Assembly: GCF_003417465.1 (NCBI RefSeq)
Contig: NZ_QVMV01000027.1
Span: 124,001 to 188,000 of the forward strand
Origin: Wenzhouxiangella sp. 15190
GTDB lineage: Bacteria; Pseudomonadota; Gammaproteobacteria; Xanthomonadales; Wenzhouxiangellaceae
DNA: 64,000 nt
Direction of reading: 5' to 3'
The notes below the pieces were generated by a model. The model searched no databases, was not told the origin of the DNA, and was given only the letters and a program-made list of their open reading frames with translations. Position numbers and translations under genes: made by a program. Of the stretch, positions 28,863 through 38,005 are shown one piece after another. The first letter of the stretch is position 1; each line of letters opens with the position of its first letter.

Positions 28863-29823
28863 CCGCCTCGATTTCAACCAGCAGATCCGAACGACAGATA
28901 TCGCCGCGCAGTCCGGCCAGATGAATGCCGGGCCAGCGCTCGCGCAGGCGCCGCTCGATCATCGGCCAATCCCGGGCGTGGCGAACGTACACACGCAGCA
29001 AGCTGGCGTGATCGAACTCCGCCAACCCGGGACGACCCAGCTGTTGTGCCGATTCCGACAATAGAGTCTCGAGATTGCGGATCACTTCTTCGAGCTGCCC
29101 ATTGACGTCGTCTACATGCAGGCTGCGGTGGCCCACCACGCTGGCGGTGCCGGAGATCATCAGCAGCATCGAATCGTTTGCACCTGCCACGGCTGTCGCG
29201 CGGGCGAAAGAGGGACTGCGCGGTCCGTACCGTCGCGGATACCGGTAGGCGCTGACCTGGCGCGGATTCTCGATATTGATGCCCGGCAATGGGGCACAGA
29301 GCAGGTAGATCCTCAGAAGCGGCTCATCGCTGCCGATGGCGGTGCCGGCGCACAGTTCGCCGTCGCCGTAGCCGAGCTTTTCCAGTGCGGCGGCGCGCCC
29401 CAGGCAGAAACGGCGATAGCGTTCGGCGTCCCCGTCGCCGGCGTTGATCGCCGGCAGATAATTCCATGCGCGCAGCAAATGACGACAGCCCGCTTCATCG
29501 GCAACCGATAGCAGCCGCTCGTAAGCGCCCTCGACCGCCTCTCGCGGGTCTGCGACTGGGTCGTCGGGCCACTCGAGCGCCAGAAAGAGCAGGTCGCCGG
29601 CGCGCCGCCAGACAATATCGCCCGAGCGCCCGGATTGCACCACCGCCTCCATGCGCCAGTCTTCCGTCTCGAGGTTGCCACCCAGCCATTCCAGGCCACA
29701 ACCGACGGCGCCGGTCCGGGGCGTGGCCAGGGCGAAATGCAGCAGGGTGGCTTCGTCCGGCGCCCGACCGGGCTCGACCGTCAAACCACCGGGCAGGTCG
29801 ACGCGCCGGGCCTCATGCTGCAT
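28849..29823 (-). CDS. xanB2: XanB2-type chorismatase (hydroxybenzoate synthase)
   Basis: 324 residues. YRYPRRYGPRSPSFARA and MLLMISGTASVVGHRSLHVDD are signatures of the chorismatase family (XanB2, Hyg5, FkbO), whose C-terminal half has a RidA-like fold. XanB2 converts chorismate to 3- and 4-hydroxybenzoate, giving the aryl starter of xanthomonadin and precursors for ubiquinone. ATG 29823 overlaps the upstream flavoprotein gene by 11 bases, so the two are one operon. Upstream in-frame codons to 29877 would run into that gene. Confidence 0.87.
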   Translation of the reverse strand: MQHEARRVDLPGGLTVEPGRAPDEATLLHFALATPRTGAVGCGLEWLGGNLETEDWRMEAVVQSGRSGDIVWRRAGDLLFLALEWPDDPVADPREAVEGAYERLLSVADEAGCRHLLRAWNYLPAINAGDGDAERYRRFCLGRAAALEKLGYGDGELCAGTAIGSDEPLLRIYLLCAPLPGINIENPRQVSAYRYPRRYGPRSPSFARATAVAGANDSMLLMISGTASVVGHRSLHVDDVNGQLEEVIRNLETLLSESAQQLGRPGLAEFDHASLLRVYVRHARDWPMIERRLRERWPGIHLAGLRGDICRSDLLVEIEAVSRN

Positions 29824-31174
29824 TATCCAACTCCATTCGGGCATTGCGCAGGCGCCTTCGACGGGCCCGGATGGCATCCGGCATGAATCGCAGACTGGTC
29901 AACGCATAGATCAGGCGGAACAACCTCAGGCGGCGTCGCACGCGGGGGTTGTCGTGCAGATCACCGGCCAACACGGAAATGACCGACTGGCGGAGTCCGA
30001 AGAGGTTACTCGGGTTGAGAAACAGGTGGCGCATGGCCGGTGCCGGGAAACGGTAAATGAACCAGCACAACTCACGCACGCCACGGCGCACCTTGCGGCG
30101 ATAGGTCTTGCGGGCCCGAACCGCCGCACGCACGTCGCCCGCGAGTTCGGCGCGCACGATGTCCGCGCCCAGCCGGGCGCTGTACATGGCAAAGAACACG
30201 CCGGAGGAAAACACCGGATCGACGAACATGCCGGCATCGCCGACCAGCAACCACTTGCCGCCCATCATCTGGCGCGAGAAATAGGAATAGTTGCCGGTGG
30301 CGGTGATCGGTGAGACCGGTTCGGCGGTCTTCATGCGCTCGGCGGCATGCGGATTGAGCGCCAGGGTACCGAAGAGAAAGCCCTCGACGTCGCGTCCGCG
30401 GCCACGCAGATAGGCCGGATCGCATACGGCACCGACACTCATCACGCCGTCGGCCAGGGGGATCATCCAGATCCAGCCGTGCTCGAACCAGTAGATGCTG
30501 ATATTGCCGCCCGCCTCGCCGCGCCGGCGCGGCACGTTGCGGAAATGCCCGTAGAGCGCGGCCGTGCCATGTTCCCGATTGCGCTGCTGCAGGCCGAACC
30601 GCTTCGACAGCAGCGCGCCGCGTCCGCTGGCATCGACCACGAAGCGCGACTTCAAACGTTGCTCGGCGCCGGCATGCCTGACCGTCAGCTCGGGCTCACC
30701 GCCCTCGAAGTCGACGCCGGTCACGCGCGCCTTCTGGAAAGACCGCGCGCCGCAGTCGGCGGCATGATCGAACAGCATCCGGTCGAACTCGGAGCGGCGA
30801 ACCTGCCAGGCGTGGCCGCAGCCATCCGGTACATCCAAGGCCTCGTCGAAGCGGATCTCGTGGCGTTTCTCCCTGGCCGCGTCACTGGTGAAGTCCGCAC
30901 CGGGCTTGAATACGCCGAGACCGGCCAGTCGATCCTCAAGCCCCAGCTCGCGAAGGATCTTCATGTTGTGCGGCAACAGGGACTCACCGATATGAAAACG
31001 CGGGTGCTCGTCCTTTTCGAGCAGCACCACCCGGTGGCCATCACGGGCCAGCAGGCTGGCCATCGTCGCGCCGGCCGGACCTCCACCGATCACCGCCACG
31101 TCAGTGCGTTCCGGCATCGGAACCGGCGGAGATGCGTGAGAGGGAAGTTCGGTTGGCGCGAGCTTGTATGGCAT
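29813..31174 (-). CDS. second FAD-dependent halogenase-like oxidoreductase
   Basis: 453 residues: VAVIGGGPAGATMASLLARDG, FHIGESLLPHNMKIL, the WxWxIP-type motif GWIWMIPLADG (about 230) and GDAGMFVDPVFSSGVFF. Shorter than the flavoprotein encoded at 27192-28862 but of the same group. It begins a two-gene minus-strand unit with the chorismatase, divergent from the ACP operon. A role in pigment tailoring (halogenation or ring oxidation) is inference from context. The start at 31174 lies just seven bases after a TATAAT. Confidence 0.78.
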   Translation of the reverse strand: MPYKLAPTELPSHASPPVPMPERTDVAVIGGGPAGATMASLLARDGHRVVLLEKDEHPRFHIGESLLPHNMKILRELGLEDRLAGLGVFKPGADFTSDAAREKRHEIRFDEALDVPDGCGHAWQVRRSEFDRMLFDHAADCGARSFQKARVTGVDFEGGEPELTVRHAGAEQRLKSRFVVDASGRGALLSKRFGLQQRNREHGTAALYGHFRNVPRRRGEAGGNISIYWFEHGWIWMIPLADGVMSVGAVCDPAYLRGRGRDVEGFLFGTLALNPHAAERMKTAEPVSPITATGNYSYFSRQMMGGKWLLVGDAGMFVDPVFSSGVFFAMYSARLGADIVRAELAGDVRAAVRARKTYRRKVRRGVRELCWFIYRFPAPAMRHLFLNPSNLFGLRQSVISVLAGDLHDNPRVRRRLRLFRLIYALTSLRFMPDAIRARRRRLRNARMELDNAA

Positions 31175-31181
31175 CTTCCGT

Positions 31182-31187
31182 ATTATA
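31182..31187 (-). promoter_or_regulatory. TATAAT -10 box of the flavoprotein-chorismatase unit
   Basis: On the minus strand TATAAT is followed by seven bases and then the ATG at 31174, so transcription should begin at the start codon. This is the second candidate leaderless start in the cluster. No convincing -35. Confidence 0.45.
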
Positions 31188-31315
31188 ATGTCGTTAACAA
31201 GGCTGACTGTCGCCGTCGACGGTCAGCGCCCCGATTCGTAACATCATATTCATGTAAGGACATTGACCCGGGCGGTTCGGCGCATGAGGCGTCGCCGCAA
31301 CCGGGAGGAGCAGAA

Positions 31316-31591
31316 ATGAGCACACAGCAGTCTCCGCAGGAGCACGAACTGGCCCAGCTGATCGTCAGCTCGCTCAACCTCGAGGATCTCTCGCCCGAGG
31401 AAATCGAGCCGGAAAAGCAGTTGTTCGGGGGTGAGTACGGACTCGACTCCATCGACGCGCTCGAACTGGCCGTCGCCATTTCCAAGCAATACGGCGTGCA
31501 GCTCAAGGCCGACGACGAGCGCAATCGTCACGCCTTCGCCAACCTGCGCGCGCTCAACGAGCACGTGCAGTCCCTGCGCGAACAGGGATGA
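31316..31591 (+). CDS. acyl carrier protein of the pigment pathway
   Basis: 91 residues; GGAGGAG is placed seven bases before ATG 31316. The phosphopantetheine serine is Ser45 in YGLDSIDALEL. A four-helix PP-binding domain carries the growing aryl polyene. It opens a run of nine genes through 38757, nearly all overlapping by four or more bases. Only one ACP gene is visible in the cluster, whereas some E. coli-type clusters have two. Confidence 0.93.
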   Translation: MSTQQSPQEHELAQLIVSSLNLEDLSPEEIEPEKQLFGGEYGLDSIDALELAVAISKQYGVQLKADDERNRHAFANLRALNEHVQSLREQG

Positions 31592-32229
31592 CCGACGGGC
31601 CGACCCGCCAGGCACCCCTCATGCCTCGCTGGCGACTGATCGCCCTGGCCCTCTATCCGGTGCTGGTCTATGTCTCGCTGTACCTGGGCCGGCCCGAGCT
31701 TCGTTCACTGTGCCTGCCGCTGCTGGCGCTGCTGTTCCTGCCGCTTCTGCCGGGCATGGTCGGGCGGACGATCCTGATGGGCGCCGCGCTTGCGCTGGCA
31801 GGCCTGGCCCTGTTCGCACCCTCACTGGCGCTGTGGCCACCGGGCGTGATCTTCGTCGGTCTCGGCATCTGGTTCGCCTGCACCCTCAGGGCCGGCACCA
31901 CACCGGTTATCGAACGCTTTGCCAACCTGGTCCATGCGAACAACGGCACCGCGGCGCCCGACCATGCAGGCCGCTGGCTGAGGGGCTGGACCCTGGCCTG
32001 GGCGATCGTGCTCGCGGCGATCGGCGGCGTGGCGCTGTGGCTGGCCGCCGATGATCGCGCCCAGGCCTGGTTGCTCTGGGTCGTGATCGCCGCGCCCCTG
32101 CTCATGCTGGCCACGCTCTGGCTGGAACTGCTGCTGCGACGGCGTGTTTTCCCCGAGGACGACCATCCCGGCCTGATCCGCTTCCTGCTGGACGTGGTAC
32201 GCATTCAACCGCATCATTTCGCCCGATGA
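31588..32229 (+). CDS. multi-pass membrane protein of the pigment cluster
   Basis: 213 residues with six predicted membrane helices (for example LIALALYPVLVYVSLYLG and AWAIVLAAIGGVALWLAA) and a basic C-terminus. It resembles the small membrane proteins (COG4648-like) conserved beside ACP genes in aryl polyene clusters. Function unknown; acting in membrane assembly of the pigment is inference. Overlaps the ACP stop and the ligase start. Confidence 0.75.
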   Translation: MTDGPTRQAPLMPRWRLIALALYPVLVYVSLYLGRPELRSLCLPLLALLFLPLLPGMVGRTILMGAALALAGLALFAPSLALWPPGVIFVGLGIWFACTLRAGTTPVIERFANLVHANNGTAAPDHAGRWLRGWTLAWAIVLAAIGGVALWLAADDRAQAWLLWVVIAAPLLMLATLWLELLLRRRVFPEDDHPGLIRFLLDVVRIQPHHFAR

Positions 32230-33557
32230 CGACGCTTCCCCTGACCAATCGCTCGCCCGACGAGCTCGTCATGCTGCACGACGACGAACCGGTGAGCATC
32301 GGCCGCTTCATCGCGCGTGCCGGCATGCTGACCCGACAGCTTCCCGAAGGCAGTCCGGTCATCAATCTCTGCCAGGACCGCCACGCCTTCAGTGTGACCT
32401 TTGCGGCGGCCATCATGGGCGGCGGCTGCAACCTGCTGCCGGCCAATCGTCTCAAGGCCACCGTCGACGAACTCGTGAGCAGCTTTGATGGCGCAGTGGT
32501 CGTCGCCGACCGGCCGCTGGAGGGTTTTACCGGAGCGTACGTCGACCCGACCGAAGCACTCGAAAGCCAGGATATGGACCGGGGCATTCCGAAGATTCCG
32601 GCCGATCAGCTGGCCGCCGTGGTCTTCACCTCCGGCAGCACCGGGCGTTCATCGCGCATCGAGAAGCCCTGGCAAACGCTCCACGACAGCAGCTTGATCA
32701 ATCTGGCCCAACTCGATCCTCCGCCCGGCGCCCGCGTACTGGCAACCGTGCCGCCGCAGCACATGTGGGGCCTGGAGACGTCCGTGCTCATGCCCTGGTT
32801 CGGACCGGTGACCGTCGCCTCGGCCCATCCATTTTTTGTCGCCGATATCTGTCGGCAACTCGATCGGATCGAGCATCCCCGCGTTCTGGTCTCCACACCA
32901 GTTCACCTGCGGGCCCTGGTGGAATCGGACGCCGAACTGCCGGCCATCGAACGGGTCTACTCGGCGACCGCGCCCCTGAGCCGTTCCCTGGCACGGGATA
33001 TCGAGCGGCTCAGCGGCGCGAAGGTCGTCGAAATCTACGGCTGCTCCGAAACCGGCTGTCTGGCCAGGCGCCAGACCGCCCGGGTCGAGGACTGGCAGTT
33101 GTTCGAAGCCTTCGAACTGACATCCGACGGAGACGGCACCGTGGCCCGCGCTGCGCACCTGCCCGGGCCGGTCCGCCTGATGGATCACCTGGCGCTTCGC
33201 ACCGATGCCCGCTTCCGCTTGCTGGGCCGCCAAAGCGACCTGGTCAATATCGCCGGCAAGCGCGCCTCCCTGGCGGAACTGACCGGCATCCTGCTCGACA
33301 TTCCGGGAGTCCTCGACGGCGTCATTTTCCAGCCGCCGGAAACCGACGACGCACCCGCCACCCGTCTGGCCGCCCTGGTCGTGGCGCCCAATCTCGAAGC
33401 GGCCGACATCCGCCGCGCCCTCGGTCGCCGAGTCGATGCGGCTTTCATGCCGCGGCCGCTGCGGCTGGTTGAGCGCCTGCCGCGGGCCGAGACCGGCAAG
33501 CTGCCCCGGCAGTCCTTGCTGCAGCTCTTCGCGCAAACCTGCAGGCAGGCAGGATGA
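32226..33557 (+). CDS. AMP-forming aryl/acyl ligase (hydroxybenzoate activating)
   Basis: 443 residues, adenylate-forming enzyme slightly shorter than typical acyl-CoA ligases. ATP loop VFTSGSTGRSSR (about 137), EIYGCSETG (about 271), hinge region with LLGRQSDLVNIAGKRAS and the catalytic lysine in RAETGKLPR near the C-terminus. In xanthomonadin synthesis a related ligase loads hydroxybenzoate onto the ACP; adjacency to the ACP and presence of a chorismatase support that job here. Confidence 0.85.
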   Translation: MTTLPLTNRSPDELVMLHDDEPVSIGRFIARAGMLTRQLPEGSPVINLCQDRHAFSVTFAAAIMGGGCNLLPANRLKATVDELVSSFDGAVVVADRPLEGFTGAYVDPTEALESQDMDRGIPKIPADQLAAVVFTSGSTGRSSRIEKPWQTLHDSSLINLAQLDPPPGARVLATVPPQHMWGLETSVLMPWFGPVTVASAHPFFVADICRQLDRIEHPRVLVSTPVHLRALVESDAELPAIERVYSATAPLSRSLARDIERLSGAKVVEIYGCSETGCLARRQTARVEDWQLFEAFELTSDGDGTVARAAHLPGPVRLMDHLALRTDARFRLLGRQSDLVNIAGKRASLAELTGILLDIPGVLDGVIFQPPETDDAPATRLAALVVAPNLEAADIRRALGRRVDAAFMPRPLRLVERLPRAETGKLPRQSLLQLFAQTCRQAG

Positions 33558-33862
33558 ATCCGATCGACGTCATCTGCCGTATTCCGGCCGATCATCCGGC
33601 GCTGCCGGGGCATTTCCCCGACAACCCCATCGTGCCGGGCGTCGTGCTGCTCGAACTGGTTCAGCGCCAGGCGCGCGTGCTGGCCGGCTTCCGCGACGGT
33701 CCGACGCACTGGCAGCGCATCAAGTTCCTGCATCCGGTTCGGCCCGAAGAATCGATTCGCCTGCATATCGAGGGCACCGCCGACCAGTTTTCCTTCGTCA
33801 TCAAATCCGAGGACGGCCAGGCCGTCGCGCGTGGACAGTGCCGTCATGGCGCATTGGCGTGA
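33554..33862 (+). CDS. hotdog 3-hydroxyacyl-ACP dehydratase (FabZ/ApeI-like)
   Basis: 102 residues, a compact single hotdog domain. The catalytic histidine lies in HPALPGHFPDNPIVPGVVLLE, the FabA/FabZ-type signature. It would dehydrate 3-hydroxyacyl intermediates, leaving double bonds that are not reduced because no enoyl reductase is present in the cluster. Coupled by overlaps to the ligase and acyltransferase genes. Confidence 0.85.
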   Translation: MNPIDVICRIPADHPALPGHFPDNPIVPGVVLLELVQRQARVLAGFRDGPTHWQRIKFLHPVRPEESIRLHIEGTADQFSFVIKSEDGQAVARGQCRHGALA

Positions 33863-34784
33863 ACGCCCGGAGGGCGGTAACCGCTTCTGGCTCGTCCTGA
33901 TCCGCTGGTGCATCCTCCACGTCGGACGCGGCTTCGCCCAGTTCTGCATGTTCCCGACGACGCTGTACTTCTTCCTGGTGCGCGGGTCCGAACGGCGCGC
34001 TTCCAGGGAATGGCTCCGGCGTGTCGGCGCACCGCACCAGGGCTGGTGGGGCGTGATGATCCACATCTATACCTTTGCCATCACCATCGTCGACCGCGTG
34101 CTGCTGCTGGCCGGCCGGGGCGACGAACTCGACGTTCATCCCGAGGGCGTCGAACACCTGCACGACATGCTCGACCGGGGGCACGGCTGCATGCTGCTGG
34201 GGTCGCACCTGGGCAGCTTCGAGGCGATTCGCGTCTTCAACCGACAGGCCCCGTCGCAATACCGCAAGCTCAAGGTTGTGATGGACCGCAACCAGAACTC
34301 ACTGATGACGCAGATGATGGAGGAAATCTCCCCGGATATTCGCGACACCGTCATCGACGCAAGTCAGCCCGGGCCCGCTATCGTGCTTGAAGCCGGCGGC
34401 GTCATGGAAGACGGCGGCATGGTTGCCATGCTGGCCGACCGCACCTGGGGCAGCGAGGCTGCCGTGGCGGTTTCCTTTCTGGACCGCCCGACCCGCCTGC
34501 CGGCTTCACCGTTGGCGATTGCCGATATACTCGACGCGCCGGTCGTCATGGTGTTCGGCCTCTACGAGGGCCGGCGGCGCTATCGGCTGGTGTTCGAACC
34601 GCTGCCGGCAACGGCCGCACGGTCGAAGTCGCGTAGTGAGCGGCGGCGCTTGCTGAACGAACGGATTCAACACTACGCCGACCGCCTGGCGCACTATGCG
34701 CGTCAATACCCCTACAATTGGTTCAACTTCTATGATTTCTGGACTGCTGACACTGATCCTGATCGCCGCGGCGACGACGACTGA
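33846..34784 (+). CDS. lysophospholipid/lipid A-type acyltransferase
   Basis: 312 residues of the LpxL/HtrB superfamily. The HX4D-like element is in GSHLGSFEAIRVF (about 122) and LADRTWGSEAAVAVSFLDRP follows; one N-terminal membrane-associated helix. In aryl polyene clusters such an enzyme moves the polyene acid onto a lipid or sugar anchor. ATG 33846 overlaps the dehydratase by 17 bases; ATG 33831 is also open. The 3' end overlaps the LolA-like gene by 53 bases. Confidence 0.85.
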   Translation: MAHWRERPEGGNRFWLVLIRWCILHVGRGFAQFCMFPTTLYFFLVRGSERRASREWLRRVGAPHQGWWGVMIHIYTFAITIVDRVLLLAGRGDELDVHPEGVEHLHDMLDRGHGCMLLGSHLGSFEAIRVFNRQAPSQYRKLKVVMDRNQNSLMTQMMEEISPDIRDTVIDASQPGPAIVLEAGGVMEDGGMVAMLADRTWGSEAAVAVSFLDRPTRLPASPLAIADILDAPVVMVFGLYEGRRRYRLVFEPLPATAARSKSRSERRRLLNERIQHYADRLAHYARQYPYNWFNFYDFWTADTDPDRRGDDD

Positions 34785-35316
34785 CGCCGGCGCACCCGAG
34801 AATCTCGACGAACTGCTCTCGTCCCTGGCTCCGGAAGACGATCGCACCGAGTTGCATTTCGTCGAGCGGCGCAGTTCGCCTTTGCTGTCCGAGCCGCTTG
34901 TCGTGACCGGCCGGATCTGGCGCAACCTTCACGGCCATCTCGTGCGCCAGACGCTTGAACCCCGTGAAACAAAACATACGCTGAGCTCGAACATGGTCAT
35001 CATCGAGCGCCCCGGGCACTCGTCCCGCAATTACAGCCTCGGTCACATCCCGGAATTGGCGGTGCTCTACCACGGCCTGTCCGCGCTGCTGACCGGCGAC
35101 GCCGATGCCCTGCGCGAACGCTTCAAACACGAGCTGACGGGTAAAGAATGCGGAGAAGAATGCTGCTGGCGACTCACCCTGAAGCCGCGCGACGAAGCGC
35201 TGGCCGCACAGGTCGAGTCGCTCTCGCTCAGCGGCAAGGACGATAGGCTTGAGCGCTTCGTACTCGCCCTGTCCGACGGCGAGAAAATCGAAACCGAACT
35301 GAGCCGCCAGCCGTGA
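34732..35316 (+). CDS. LolA-like periplasmic carrier of the pigment cluster
   Basis: 194 residues with a short signal peptide (MISGLLTLILIAAATTTDA) and a LolA-type half-barrel: LLSSLAPEDDRTELHFVERRSSPLL near the N-terminus and GRIWRNLHGHLVRQTL. Two adjacent Cys in GEECCW are unusual. LolA-related proteins in aryl polyene clusters are thought to carry the lipid-like pigment across the periplasm. The start sits within the 3' end of the acyltransferase gene. Confidence 0.8.
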   Translation: MISGLLTLILIAAATTTDAGAPENLDELLSSLAPEDDRTELHFVERRSSPLLSEPLVVTGRIWRNLHGHLVRQTLEPRETKHTLSSNMVIIERPGHSSRNYSLGHIPELAVLYHGLSALLTGDADALRERFKHELTGKECGEECCWRLTLKPRDEALAAQVESLSLSGKDDRLERFVLALSDGEKIETELSRQP

Positions 35317-37568
35317 GACACATCTGGCGCCCACTGCTGGCCCTGTTGCTATTGGCTGGCGCCGGCGCCCTTGCCGTTTCCGCCCTGGAACTCGACTACC
35401 GCCTGGACGCCTTCCTGCCCGCCCCCGAAACGGCCCGCCAACAGATCGTCGTCGACCAGGTCTCCGGCGGCAGCACCGCCCGCCTGATTCTTGCCGCCGT
35501 CGACGGGGAAGATCCCCTGGCGATGGCCGAAACCAGCCGCGCGCTGGCCGAACGCTGGCGCGGCCTCAAGGGCGTCGAACGCGTCGACAACGGCGATTGG
35601 TCGCGGCAGGAAGCCCTCCTCGACAAACTCATGCAGGCCCGCTTTGTCCTGGCAGGCGACGTCGCGGAACGCGTGACACCCGAAGCCGTGGCCGAAGCAC
35701 TGAACAACCGCCTGGCCGACCTGACCGTCGCCGGCCGGCGGGCCGAATCGCTGATCGCCCGCGACCCGCTTGGCATGGTCGAGGAACTCGCCGCCGGCCT
35801 GGCCGAGGGTCGGCAGACCCAGCGGATCGACGGCGCATGGTTCGATGCCGCCGGCGAGCGCGCCTTGCTGATCGTCCATTCGTCGCATGCTCCCTATGCC
35901 ATCGACCAGCAGGAACGGTTGCTCGAGGCTCTGCGTTCGAGCTTTACCGACATCGCCCCCGATCGGCAGCGCCTTGAACTCGCCGGTGCCCCCGTCATCG
36001 GTGTGGCCAGCGCCACGGCTTCCAGGTCCGACGCGCTCCGTTTGAGTCTCTGGGGCAGCGCGCTATTGCTGGTGGTGCTGGCGTTTGCCTGGCGCTCGGT
36101 CAGTGCCATCATCGCCGGCGCCGTACCGCTGGCTTTCGGCGTGGTCTGCGGACTGACCGTAACCGTTCTGGCTTTCGGCCAGGTGCACGGCCTGACCCTG
36201 GCCTTCGGCTTCACGCTTCTCGGCGTCGCGCTCGACTACCCCGTCCACCTGTTCGGCCACGCCGACCGGCGCGCCCTGTCGGCAACCGCCCGCAACATCC
36301 GCGCGCCCCTGCTGCTGGGCGTGACCAGCACCCTGATCGCCTATGTCGCAATCTGGCTGTCCGACAGCCCGGGCCTGGCGCAGCTTGGCGCGTTTTCGGC
36401 CGCCGGCCTGGCCGGCGCGGCCCTGGCCACGCAGTTCCTGCCCGCGCTCAACCCGGCCCTGCCCCGGCGGGTGGAGCCAACCCGGGTCAGTCCGTTCAAC
36501 TGGCCGGCCGTACCCCTGCTGCTCGGTCTGGCCGCACTGGGTTTCCTGGTCTGGCAGGGCGAGGCGCGCTGGTCCCACGACCTCTCGCGCCTGAGCCCGA
36601 TCGATCGCAGCCAGATCGCCGCCGACCGCGAACTTCGGGCTGCAGTCGGCGGCGGTGAAGTCCGCCATCTCATCGCGACCAGCGGTGAAACCCTGGAAGC
36701 CGCACTCGAGGCGAGCGAGCAAACAGTGGAGCTGCTGGAGAGCGCCCGCGAGCAGGGCCTGATCGAGGGCTGGCAGGCCGCTACTGAGTTATTGCCGACC
36801 GAGGAGACCCAGCGGCACCGCCTGTCCGCATGGCCGACGGCCGAAGCGATGCGCAAGCGCCTGGAGTCCGCCGACTCGGGTTTTCGCTCCGGCGCGTTCG
36901 AGCCCTTCCTGGCCGACCTCGACCGGGCCCGATCCCGGGGGCCGATTTCACGCAACTTCTGGGACGGCACCCCGCTGGCCGCCCGGCTCGATTCACAGCT
37001 GACGAAGACGGCGACAGGCTGGAATACGCTGATCCAGCCCGTCGGCCTGTCCGACGCCGAGACACTTGCCGCATTCCTGGCGCGCAACGATGCGCCGGCC
37101 CAGCTGATCGATCTCGCCGAAGGGTCGCAAGCCATGGTGGCCGCATGGCGGCAGGAGGCTTCGCTGAGCCTGGGCCTGGCCGCCGCGCTGATCGTGCTGC
37201 TGCTCTGGCTTCGACTGCGTCATCCCGTCGAAACCCTGGCAGTCCTTCTGCCCCCGGCCTCGGCGGTCCTGGTCGCCGCCGCGACGATGAGCCACCTCGA
37301 CGGCGGGCTGACCATCGTCCACCTCATCGGCCTATTGCTGACCGCCGGCATCGGCCTGGACTTCGCGCTGTTTTCTCGCAACTTCCGCACCGATCCGCCG
37401 GCAGCGGCGCGCAGCCGCCGGGCGATCAACACCTGCGCGGCATCGACCGGCGGGGTCTTCCTGGTCCTCGGCCAGTCGACCATCGGCATGCTGCAGATGC
37501 TCGGCTTGACCGTGGCGCTGGGCATTTTGCTATCTTGGCTGTTTTCACGAATTGGGCTTCCCCGGTGA
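35313..37568 (+). CDS. MMPL/RND-family pigment exporter
   Basis: 751 residues, twelve membrane helices in two blocks (one N-terminal helix plus five at about 240-385, one plus five at about 395-745) with two periplasmic loops. The conserved LLGVALDYPVHLFGH and TAGIGLDFALFSRNF segments carry the acidic proton-relay position. MMPL proteins are standard in aryl polyene clusters and should move the pigment ester outward. Starts at GTG over the LolA-like stop and ends over the next GTG. Confidence 0.9.
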   Translation: MRHIWRPLLALLLLAGAGALAVSALELDYRLDAFLPAPETARQQIVVDQVSGGSTARLILAAVDGEDPLAMAETSRALAERWRGLKGVERVDNGDWSRQEALLDKLMQARFVLAGDVAERVTPEAVAEALNNRLADLTVAGRRAESLIARDPLGMVEELAAGLAEGRQTQRIDGAWFDAAGERALLIVHSSHAPYAIDQQERLLEALRSSFTDIAPDRQRLELAGAPVIGVASATASRSDALRLSLWGSALLLVVLAFAWRSVSAIIAGAVPLAFGVVCGLTVTVLAFGQVHGLTLAFGFTLLGVALDYPVHLFGHADRRALSATARNIRAPLLLGVTSTLIAYVAIWLSDSPGLAQLGAFSAAGLAGAALATQFLPALNPALPRRVEPTRVSPFNWPAVPLLLGLAALGFLVWQGEARWSHDLSRLSPIDRSQIAADRELRAAVGGGEVRHLIATSGETLEAALEASEQTVELLESAREQGLIEGWQAATELLPTEETQRHRLSAWPTAEAMRKRLESADSGFRSGAFEPFLADLDRARSRGPISRNFWDGTPLAARLDSQLTKTATGWNTLIQPVGLSDAETLAAFLARNDAPAQLIDLAEGSQAMVAAWRQEASLSLGLAAALIVLLLWLRLRHPVETLAVLLPPASAVLVAAATMSHLDGGLTIVHLIGLLLTAGIGLDFALFSRNFRTDPPAAARSRRAINTCAASTGGVFLVLGQSTIGMLQMLGLTVALGILLSWLFSRIGLPR

Positions 37569-38005
37569 CCGAACGGATCACGGACATCGAAACCCGCGTG
37601 CCGCACGCCGGCGCCATGGTGCTGATCGAAGAGGTCGTCAGCCATGACGACTCGCGCATTACCTGCCGCGCCGAAACCGGCCGGCTCGAGGACCACCCGC
37701 TGGGGCGCAAGGGCCGGCTGCCGGCCAGCGCCCTGGCCGAGTACGGCGCGCAGGCCATGGCCGTGCACGGCAGTCTGCTGGCGGCCGAAGACGCACCGGC
37801 GCGGGAGGGCCGGCTGGTGGCCCTGCCCGAACTCGAACTCGGCATCGCCGCCCTGGAGGCGCCGGCTGAACTGATCATCCATGCCGACCGCATCGGCGGC
37901 AGCGCCATGGGCGAGGTCTACGAATTCCGCGTGCTCAGTGACGACGCCATGCTGGCGCGCGGCCGCGCCACCATCATGTTCCCGTCTTCGGGGACGGCGG
38001 CATGA
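37565..38005 (+). CDS. ApeP-like hotdog dehydratase
   Basis: 146 residues; GTG start overlapping the MMPL stop. The N-terminal RVPHAGAMVLIEEVVSHD and central LAEYGAQAMAVHG match the hotdog 3-hydroxyacyl-ACP dehydratase family (COG4706) found in aryl polyene loci, different from the FabZ-like dehydratase at 33554-33862. Two distinct dehydratases, as in the E. coli pathway (ApeI and ApeP), would support iterative dehydration of the polyene. Confidence 0.85.
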   Translation: MTERITDIETRVPHAGAMVLIEEVVSHDDSRITCRAETGRLEDHPLGRKGRLPASALAEYGAQAMAVHGSLLAAEDAPAREGRLVALPELELGIAALEAPAELIIHADRIGGSAMGEVYEFRVLSDDAMLARGRATIMFPSSGTAA

